Origin: Nicotiana tabacum
Lineage: Eukaryota > Streptophyta > Magnoliopsida > Solanales > Solanaceae
Assembly: GCF_000715075.1 (NCBI RefSeq)
Contig: NC_134081.1
Coordinates: forward strand, 66,327,153 to 66,391,152
Reading direction: 5' to 3'
Length of the DNA: 64,000 bases
This document shows, piece after piece, positions 56,756-64,000 of the stretch; within the stretch, counting starts at the first letter, position 1; every line of letters begins with the position of its first letter. The notes beneath the pieces were generated by a model, which saw only the letters and a program-made list of their open reading frames with translations, searched no databases and was not told where the DNA came from. The translations under genes and the position numbers were made by a program.

Positions 56756-57590
56756 GTTGTCAAGTTCATTATCTCTTATGTATGTTAGTGTTCCCTTATA
56801 TATAATAGACTAAGTTAAAATTGATGTTACATTGCATATAGGTTGATTTTGAAAAAAATATGTTCATCATGTTACTGAAAAACTTAGATCCCCGAATAAC
56901 TTATGTAATAGTACACATACAGAAGTTTTGACAATAACGTCATACATACAAATATTATGATACTGTTCAATGTGCTTCTCTTCCGAAACTAAAGAATATC
57001 TTTTTTAATTTGTGGAAAAATAATTTTCATTATGTTTATATTTTGTAATTATATAATAAATAAAACACAAGGACAAATATCATAAATATTGGACTATATT
57101 TAGAACAATATATTTTCTTGCACGAATAACTATATATTACATTTTGAAGAGGGATATCAATATCAACAACAAGAGTTCTGGTTATGGCCGAGCGACCAAA
57201 GCAATAGAAGGAAACATACATAAAAAAAACATCGTCTACAAAGAACTGTTTGCTAAGATATTATCACATTAAATACTTTTAAACTACAATACATAATTAT
57301 TTAATTAACATGACTAAATTGATCATTTGTATAAGTTCGGATGATAATCTTTCATTTTGAATTTACGTATTATGCTAATATAAGTAATATTTTTCGGAAC
57401 TTGGATGATTGTTGTATTATTATGCATAAAATAAATATTTAAACTATCACATGTCATACATACTAGTAATATACCAACCACCGTACATACACCATAACGG
57501 CGCTAATTGCCACCTCCCTCCACCGTGAACCTCCCACTCCCAGCGTTAATCCCAACCAAATTCCAAAACCCACCTAACAAAACCAATTTG
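56756..57590 (+). promoter_or_regulatory. Upstream region of the PPR gene
   Basis: AT-rich DNA without retroelement features except at its left end. An AT-rich 'cataaaataaatatttaaac' stretch near 57424-57443 could serve as a TATA region, but I see no sharp TATA box. The GC-richer 57495-57590 is probably 5' untranslated: the frame is open upstream of the ATG but contains no earlier ATG (it opens from a TTG at 57507). Confidence 0.4.
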
Positions 57591-59447
57591 ATGTTGAGAA
57601 GTATCAGTCTTTTGCCTTCATCACTGAGCCTCCGTGCAGCATCTTCACTGCACATTCTACCGGAAATGGCCTCAAAGGGTAAATCTTTTTTACACTCTGA
57701 GTCAACCCTTTTAAATTCTTCCAATAATCATGATGAATTTTCAGCTGATGTAGAGAAGGTTTATAGAATTTTGAGAAAGTTTCACTCAAGGGTTCCAAAA
57801 CTTGAGCTTGCTTTGCAAGAATCTGGTATCCTGGTACGTTCAGGCTTGACCGAACGTGTGTTGAGTCGTTGTGGTGATGCTGGGAATTTAGGCTACAGAT
57901 TCTTTGTATGGGCCTCAAAGCAACCTGGTTATAGGCATAGTCATGATACATACAAATCAATGGTCAAGATTTTGGGGAAAATGAGGCAGTTTGGTACTGT
58001 ATGGGCACTTGTTGAGGAGATGAGGAGAGAGAATCCTCAGTTTTTGACACCAGAACTGTTTATTGTATTGATGAGGAGATTTGCCTCAGCTAGAATGGTA
58101 AAGAAAGCGATCCAAGTGTTGGATGAGATGCCCAAATATGGTTGTGAGCCAGATGACTATGTTTTCGGGTGTTTGTTGGATGCTTTGTGTAAGAATGGTA
58201 GCGTAAAAGAGGCAGCTGTATTGTTTGACGAAATGAGGATTAGGTTTAGCCCTACCATAAAGCATTTTACTTCATTGTTATATGGTTGGTGTAAAGAAGG
58301 GAAGCTTATGGAGGCGAAAGTCGTGTTGGTGAAAATGAGGGAGGCAGGTTTCGAGCCAGACATTGTGGTTTATAACAACTTGCTCAATGGTTATGCAGTG
58401 TCTAGGAAAATGGCTGATGCATTTGATCTTCTGCAGGAGATGAGAAGAAAAGGTTGCAACCCTAATGCAACTTCTTATACAATAGTAATTCAGGCGCTTT
58501 GTTCGCAAGACAAGATGGAGGAAGCTATGCGGATATTCTTGGATATGGAGAGAAGCGGATGTGAAGCTGATGTTGTGACGTATACTACCTTGATAAGTGG
58601 ATTTTGTAAGTGGGGAAAGATTGAAAAAGGTTATGAACTTCTGGATAATATGCTGCAGAAAGGGTATAATCCAAATCAGACTACTTATTTGCATATAATG
58701 TTAGCCCATGAGAAGAAGGAAGAGTTGGAAGAGTGTTTGGAACTTGTTAAGGAAATGGAAAATATCTGTATACCTCCTGACCTTAGCATCTATAATACAG
58801 TAATTCGGTTAGCTTGTAAATTGGGGGAAATTGATGAAGCTGTGCAAGCATGGAACCAAATAGAAGCGAACGGGATCAGTCCGGGGGTTGACACCTTTGT
58901 CATTATGATTAATGGTTGTGTTGATCAAGGGCGTCTAATAGAAGCTTGTGATTACTTTAAAGAAATGATCGGACGAGGTCTTCTGTCTGCTCCTCAATAT
59001 GGTACTCTGAAGGACCTGTTGAATACTTTGTTACGAGCAGAGAAACTTGAACTAGGTAAAGATGTCTGGAGTTGCATAATGACCAAAGGATGTGAGCTTA
59101 ATGCGTATGCATGGACCATTTGGATTCATGCATTGTTTTCAAATGGACATGTGAAAGAGGCTTGTTCGTACTGTTTAGATATGATGGATGCCGGTTTGAT
59201 GCCTCAGCCAGACACGTTTGCTAAGCTTATGTGGGGTCTAAGGAAGCTTTATAATAGACAGATTGCTGCAGAGATTACAGAGAAGGTGAGAAAAATGGCC
59301 GCAGAGAGAAATATGACTTTCAAGATGTACAAGCGACGTGGTGAAAGAGACTTGACAGAAAAAGCTAAGGCAAAACTGGATGGGAGAAAGAGGAGAGCTC
59401 GTCGACGCCGTTGGGGTAGCCATCGTAGGCAGGCTAACACTTTATGA
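57591..59447 (+). CDS. P-class pentatricopeptide-repeat protein, probably mitochondrial
   Basis: Encodes 618 residues without introns. The start is the first ATG in the frame; residues 1-25 (MLRSISLLPSSLSLRAASSL and on) are Arg/Ser/Leu-rich and poor in acids, as in a mitochondrial presequence. About 13 tandem 35-residue PPR motifs fill residues 118-574, of the P type (for example HFTSLLYGWCKEGKLMEAKV, VYNNLLNGYAVSRKMADAFD, TYTTLISGFCKWGKIEKGYE), with no E, DYW or SMR domain. The C-terminus (about 575-618) is strongly basic, with RKRRARRRRWGSHRR. PPR proteins bind organelle RNA, one base per repeat, and act in its processing, stability or translation. By overall pattern and basic tail I think it is related to Arabidopsis At3g49730/At5g65820, which I recall only by memory. 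No disruption is seen. RNA target unknown. Confidence 0.93.
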   Translation: MLRSISLLPSSLSLRAASSLHILPEMASKGKSFLHSESTLLNSSNNHDEFSADVEKVYRILRKFHSRVPKLELALQESGILVRSGLTERVLSRCGDAGNLGYRFFVWASKQPGYRHSHDTYKSMVKILGKMRQFGTVWALVEEMRRENPQFLTPELFIVLMRRFASARMVKKAIQVLDEMPKYGCEPDDYVFGCLLDALCKNGSVKEAAVLFDEMRIRFSPTIKHFTSLLYGWCKEGKLMEAKVVLVKMREAGFEPDIVVYNNLLNGYAVSRKMADAFDLLQEMRRKGCNPNATSYTIVIQALCSQDKMEEAMRIFLDMERSGCEADVVTYTTLISGFCKWGKIEKGYELLDNMLQKGYNPNQTTYLHIMLAHEKKEELEECLELVKEMENICIPPDLSIYNTVIRLACKLGEIDEAVQAWNQIEANGISPGVDTFVIMINGCVDQGRLIEACDYFKEMIGRGLLSAPQYGTLKDLLNTLLRAEKLELGKDVWSCIMTKGCELNAYAWTIWIHALFSNGHVKEACSYCLDMMDAGLMPQPDTFAKLMWGLRKLYNRQIAAEITEKVRKMAAERNMTFKMYKRRGERDLTEKAKAKLDGRKRRARRRRWGSHRRQANTL

Positions 59448-59506
59448 TATGAGATATAAGTGAGGAGGATGCTACCATGTTGACACTGTTTGACTGCATA
59501 TTACGT
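59448..59506 (+). other. Probable 3' untranslated region of the PPR gene
   Basis: A short stretch between the TGA and a SINE. No clear AATAAA signal lies in it, so the transcript may read into or through the SINE. Confidence 0.35.
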
Positions 59507-59685
59507 GGAGGGGGTAGCCCGGTGCACTAAGCTCCTGCTATCTGCGGGGTCCAGGGAAGGGTTGAACCACATTGGGTCTTATGTACGCAGCCTTACCTTG
59601 CATTTCTACAAGAGGATGTTTCCGCGGCTTGAACCCGTGACCTCCTGGTCACATGGCGGCAGCTTTTACCGTTGCACCAAAACTA
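59507..59685 (+). mobile_element. tRNA-derived SINE (Au/SolS type)
   Basis: Begins around GGGGGTAGCCCGGTGCAC, with a pol III A-box-like start and a B-box-like GGGTTGAACC at about 59559-59568, followed by CTTATGTACGCAGCCTTACC, CGCGGCTTGAACCCGTGACC and a 'gttgcaccaaaac' end. This order is that of Solanaceae SINEs of the Au/SolS group. No poly-A or clean target duplication is visible. It lies about 60 bases downstream of the PPR stop, in the same direction, so it may be part of the gene's 3' transcript. Confidence 0.8.
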
Positions 59686-61356
59686 TGTAACTCACTTGAT
59701 TCACCAAGTATGATCAACAAACTTTTAGCGTATTTACTTTAGTGTGCTTTAGTAGAGATGGTACTTGCCGAGCTTCCAATTGACGAAAGTCCTCTCTTTA
59801 TCTGAAACACATTAATTTGGACTGTCATTGACACTGAGGGGGAAGGTTTGTTGCAAATATCACCAGACTTCTTATTGATGTACCAATAGGGCAAGTTTTT
59901 GTTCATTTATTTGTATGTTTCTTTACATAGTCTGTCGGCTGCTCCCTTCAACAAATCTTATTGAACTAATTCTGGGTCAAAGCATGTAAGCTTATTTGTG
60001 CGGATAGAAGTGAAACCTATCTAACTTTTGCTGTTCACTGAAGTATCAGTTATATTCTAGTTTGCTCTGTCCTTCAGTCAAGAGAGAAGTCTTACACAAA
60101 CGCTTAGCAGCTTCCAGCTAAAATGTGCACCAAGGCAACCAAAAGATGTAATTACTACATAGCAAATCTCAGGTTTCATGGATGCTGATAAATTAGATGT
60201 TTCCTCAGAGTCATATACCTGGCATAAAAGTTGTTGTTGACTTTATGGATCAGTTATCTGATGTCTTATGCAAGGAACAGCTAAAAGATTATATACATTA
60301 ATTTAGACGCACTGGAAGAGCAATGCTCCCTGGTAAATTCCTTGAATAGAAATACAAATTGTGTAAAAAGAAAATAAATACAAGAGTGAGATTGATTTTT
60401 GTCTCTTTTTCTATGTCATGATTTACTTTGCCTAATATTGTAAAATACCCAGTAGATATATGAGGATATACCCAGGAATAGTATATCTCGAGATTCCTTT
60501 ACATGATATTGTAGAATATCAGTGTGTATCCAGGAATAGGATTTATAGAATTTATTTTACTTTAGTTTAGATGCTAGTGTAGATTGGGACAGAAAATGAT
60601 GCTATGTCAGGTTATTGCATCTTTCTTTTCTTGTTTTTTTAGCTTATGAGTTGCTTTTAACAGGTCTTTCAAGAAGAGTGATAACTTATTGAAGACATTT
60701 CGTCTGTATTAGGAGCGAAAGATACAAGGACTCGGAAGTTCATTGCTCGTGCCTTAGTCCCAAGATTTAGGGGTGTCTGTGCGAGATGGAGTGGAGGTAC
60801 ATTTTTCTCATTTTTGTTTGCATCAGAGTGTAGCTTGGTTCCGTAGTTTTTTTTTTCCTTTTGATGTGGTTCAGTAGTAATAACAAAATATATAGATATC
60901 GATGGAGATGTTTTAATATGGTATCAGTCCTTTTAGTTGCATGTATATGTGCATGTGCAAGTGTTCATGCAATTAATACAGTGATTTGGAGACACGACAT
61001 GCTTCCCTGCAATTAATATATGTCGAATTGATGCCTTCCTAAAAAGTGAGAAATATTCAGTGCGCTATTTTCTACACCTTGGATCAATTAGAAAGTGAAA
61101 GTAGAAAGATACTGTGGAGTTTTTCTTCGTGTAAACTGCATCTGTTTGTTGGCTGTGGAGCTTTTTCTACCTACTGCTTGTGACCTCTTTGAAGAATGGG
61201 CCCTATTCTTCCTTGCAAACAAAAGCGTATGTTATTCTCATATTCTGGCAGCATGGATTTGGAGTGTCCACATTTAGCAAATGAGCATCCAAGGCATGGT
61301 GGGAGTTCATTCAACAATACTGTTATAAAATTTGTAAATATTCTGTAATTACTGAA
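59686..61356. other. Intergenic DNA, no gene recognised
   Basis: AT-rich and without supported coding sequence. A loose direct duplication is at 60440-60540 (units 'atattgta.aatac/atcagt...ggatatacccaggaatag'). A non-coding stretch with exon-like borders (60665-60796) is discussed under findings. Confidence 0.5.
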
Positions 61357-61460
61357 TCTGATTATGGAATATTGTTTATCAATTAGGGAGGGGGAATAGA
61401 CAAGATGACTTGGCACCTTTCTTTGGTCAAGGATCTTATTTATCTTTTTTCTCCTTTTTT
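61357..61460 (+). mobile_element. Helitron 5' end, same family as 3248-5099
   Basis: Starts with TC after an A. It shares, in order, an 'aattaggga' block, 'aatagacaagatgacttggcacct' (Helitron 3248-5099 reverse strand: 'ttagataaggtgacttggcacct') and 'ttatttatcttttttctcc' with that Helitron's first ~90 bases. No matching 3' end (hairpin then CTRR) was found downstream on the forward strand, so it may be truncated. Confidence 0.5.
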
Positions 61461-62039
61461 TGGCATTTTTCTATTTCCCCCAGCTTTATTTAACTACTCA
61501 ATATTGTAAAAAATCAAAGTCACTCATTTAACTATCTTAATTATGTTAAATGTGCTATGTTAATTAGTCAGTTACGTATTCCAATTTCCAAGATTGGTAC
61601 AAAACAACAAAAACATAACGGTTAGAGATGATGGGCACGTTAAATTCTTACTATAAATTCTGTTGATTTTCCAAGCTGCAGTGTAGGTATCATTGTATCA
61701 ACATTCAGTTGTCTGCAACGATTTTATATGTTATAAATTATATGCCATTTTCTTATTTGCATAGTGTTATATTGAAGTTTTTGTTGATCTACTCTTTCCC
61801 CATGACTTAATGTTGTCTTTCTTTAATTTTTGAGTATCCCTCTGGTGCTTCTTCCACTGTATCGTTGCTGAGCCTCTTTTACTTTACACTTGTGTTGGAC
61901 CTCCAGGCCTTTTTAATCCTTCGAAGATGATCCTTTTTCTATGCAATCACTTCACTCCTCGTGCCAAGCTTTGGCAACTACAGTGCAACTCTTTCTGGAG
62001 ATGAGTTGGAGAAAATATCCATGTCACCTTTATTCATTA

Positions 62040-62062
62040 CTAGTTTTAGTGTACGTGCGTTG
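62040..62062 (-). mobile_element. Candidate Helitron 3' terminus, reverse strand
   Basis: On the reverse strand a short hairpin-like ACGTCCAACGCACGT is followed after eight bases by CTAG, with T as the next base (A at 62039 forward). This is the layout of a Helitron 3' end. The 5' end would lie to the right and was not identified. Confidence 0.35.
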
Positions 62063-62384
62063 GACGTATTTACCGCGTCATTCAATAAAAATTATATGCG
62101 CCACACATGAAGTACGTGACTTAAAGAAATTACATAAATAGCTATAAAATAAATATCATAGGAAAAAGTGTAAATTCTTAAAAATGATCACTATTGATCT
62201 GATTTAGCTAAGCTTAATAAAGATTTCAAAGGATGAGGAGAATTTATTTTATATTTGGTCTAGTATAAAGATATCTTCTTTTTAAAGTCATTATATTCCG
62301 ATTTCCTCCATAGTTTAACTAAAGAAATTAAGGAATTAGTAAAGAAAATTTTAACTGAATTCAAAGTTATAATGTTAAGATTTA

Positions 62385-62665
62385 GAGCCCGTTTGGACAT
62401 AAAATTTGATGGAAGATTTTTCCAAAAATATTTTATTTTTTTTCGAAATCAGTGTTTGTTTATAAAAATTTTATTTTTCGCTTGAAGATGCATTTTGAAA
62501 AACTGCAAAAAGTTGTTTTTCACAAATTTCACTCACAAAACTTCAAAAACAACCCAAACTGAAATTTATGTCCAAACACAACTCTAAATTTCAAATATCA
62601 TTTTTACTTGAAAATTTTTTTCACCATTTTTTCGAATTTTACAATTCATATGTCCAAACGCCTAC
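62385..62665. mobile_element. Tourist-like MITE
   Basis: 281 bp with terminal inverted repeats: GAGCCCGTTTGGACATA at the left and, from the right end inward, GTAGGCGTTTGGACATA (13 of 17 positions match, the last 12 contiguous). TTA flanks both ends (62382-62384 and 62666-62668), the target duplication of PIF/Harbinger-type MITEs. The inside is AT-rich and non-coding. The element needs a transposase supplied elsewhere. Confidence 0.65.
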
Positions 62666-62668
62666 TTA

Positions 62669-63371
62669 ATTTATCTTTAAGCATAATGTTTTGTATCGAA
62701 AATTGCCGATGACCGAGGAGAAAGAAGGAAGATATCAAACATATTTAGAACGGAAGAATTGAATCAAACACGAAAAAGAAGTAAAAAACTTACCTAGATA
62801 TTAACTGTTGGCTTTTGAAAACCAAGGAGGCTATCCTCCCTATAATAACCAAGAAAGAATGCAATAGTTGTCCCATAATATGCATACAAACAAAACCTAA
62901 ATTTCTTAAAAGACAGAAACTCTATTACGTAATATGAAACGAAGAAACAAACCCAAATGTTTAATCAATCATGTCAATACATATAAAAGTTTAAGAAAAA
63001 TAGAGCGTATTTTGTATTTTAATTAGATATAATACTTCAGCGTCTCTTTTTAAGGAAGTATGCACCGTTCTTTAAGGACAGAAAGAGGGAGTACTCTGAG
63101 TCTAGGACAGTTTAGAAAGGGTCTGAGAAGTAGAATTCACTTAGTATTAGAAGGTGAAAACTAAAAGTTAGAGTTCAACTCGGATATTAATGCTGTAAAT
63201 TTATTTAGCTTATTATTAAAAGAACAAAATTGAAGGGGGAAAAAAAGCATCACGACTAAGGCTGCCCACCAGAAACCAAAAAATCATGCTCTCTTTGATT
63301 TAAATAGATTTTGAACGTTATTCTTGAGATTTTAGCCTATTACCTATAAAAAATAAAGTGACCTCGAAATT
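62669..63371. other. Intergenic DNA, no gene recognised
   Basis: AT-rich, no supported coding sequence on either strand, no clear repeat. Confidence 0.5.
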
Positions 63372-64000
63372 AAATATTCATCTTAATCATAATCAAGATA
63401 ACAATTCAATTTTTGTCTGCCTAGATCTCTTTTTTTCTTTACTTCCATGTCGACACCTTTTCATTCTAGTTTACCGTTCTCCCTCAACCATAAAAATATT
63501 CATCTTAATCATAATCAAGATAACAATTCAATTTTTGTCTGCCTAGATCTCTTTTTTTCTTTACTTCCATGTCGACACCTTTTCATTCTAGTTTACCGTT
63601 CTCCCTCAACCATAAAAATATTCATCTTAATCATAATCAAGATAACAATTCAATTTTTGTCTGCCTAGATCTCTTTTTTTCTTTACTTCCATGTCGACAC
63701 CTTTTCATTCTAGTTTACTGTTCTCCCTCAACCATAAAAATATTCATCTTAATTATAATCAAGATAACAATTCAATTTTTGTCTGCCTAGATCTCTTTTT
63801 TTCTTTACTTCCATGTCGACACCTTTTCATTCTAGTTTACCGTTCTCCCTCAACCATAAAAATATTCATCTTAATCATAATCAAGATAACAATTCAATTT
63901 TTGTCTGCCTAGATCTCTTTTTTTCTTTACTTCCATGTCGACACCTTTTCATTCTAGTTTACCGTTCTCCCTCAACCATAAAAATATTCATCTTAATCAT
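63372..64000 (+). repeat. 122-bp tandem repeat array, at least five units, running off the window
   Basis: Full units start at 63372, 63494, 63616, 63738 and 63860, with a partial from 63982. Units begin AAATATTCATCTTAATCATA and end with 'ttaccgttctccctcaaccat'. They differ by only a few bases (for example ttactg for ttaccg near 63717 and ttaattata for ttaatcata near 63755), indicating recent amplification. 122 is not a multiple of three, so the several 73-codon open frames across units are artefacts of the repeat and not genes. Confidence 0.95.

Noticed and set aside
63358..63912. Series of 73-codon open frames with identical text
   Set aside because: They are the same frame repeated by the 122-bp tandem units; the frame changes between units and no common protein can be read through.
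1..64000. Endogenous pararetrovirus, organelle DNA insertion, rRNA or stand-alone tRNA genes
   Set aside because: No movement- or coat-protein-like text, plastid or mitochondrial gene, rRNA or tRNA cloverleaf was recognised; the tRNA-like motifs found belong to SINEs and primer-binding sites.

Overview
This is nuclear DNA of a flowering plant with a large, repeat-rich genome. Several repeats point to the Solanaceae, and a Nicotiana-like species fits best: a tobacco TS-type SINE with a (TTG)n tail, a second tRNA-derived SINE, Tekay/Del chromoviruses with LTRs running from TGTAACGACC to GGGTCGTGACA, and Athila-type elements. The genus is an inference, since no marker gene is present. Only one apparently intact cellular gene is visible: an intronless P-class pentatricopeptide-repeat (PPR) gene at 57591-59447. 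Nearly everything else is nested, decayed transposable elements.

Layout. 1-11150: a reverse LTR fragment, then a forward Tekay-like element with a 4.5-kb LTR that is interrupted by a 1.85-kb non-autonomous Helitron (3248-5099); after its primer-binding site only RNase H and integrase remnants survive, followed by eroded DNA and a reverse-strand gag piece. 11165-20250: a reverse-strand Athila-type element (LTR, extra ORF, integrase, RNase H, RT, protease, end of gag). 20250-32064: a second, different Athila-type element on the forward strand (gag, protease, RT, RNase H, integrase, extra ORF, polypurine tract, 3' LTR). The two meet head to head inside gag and both lack their 5' ends. 32065-36559: a reverse-strand Ty1/copia element cut off at the hinge before RT by the Athila LTR. 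36560-37021 and 47675-48815: two pieces of one forward chromovirus LTR, split by a structurally complete reverse-strand Tekay element (37022-47674) with two 2.7-kb LTRs, primer site, polypurine tract and near-matching target-site flanks. 48816-54416: two reverse LTR fragments, one carrying the TS SINE. 54436-56755: a retroelement accessory ORF, copia 3' debris and a short LTR start. 57591-59447: the PPR gene, with a SINE about 60 bp after its stop. 59686-64000: intergenic DNA with Helitron ends, a Tourist-like MITE, and a 122-bp tandem array that runs off the window.

How it works together. The retroelement ORFs all carry stops, frameshifts or lost catalytic residues (an integrase Asp, a protease Asp, an RNase H Asp, a zinc-knuckle Cys), so none looks autonomous. 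The nesting gives a relative order: the forward LTR is older than both the copia and the Tekay insertion, and the copia is older than the forward Athila.

The observations most worth following up are: (i) in both Athila elements the extra ORF is preceded by an LTR-like module (GC-rich dyad words, and in one case a TATA box, leader and possible splice donor) that resembles a duplicated promoter; (ii) the extra ORFs of the two Athila elements and a separate retroelement ORF at 54436-55234 seem to share one conserved core; (iii) the head-to-head Athila junction; (iv) the young 122-bp tandem array.
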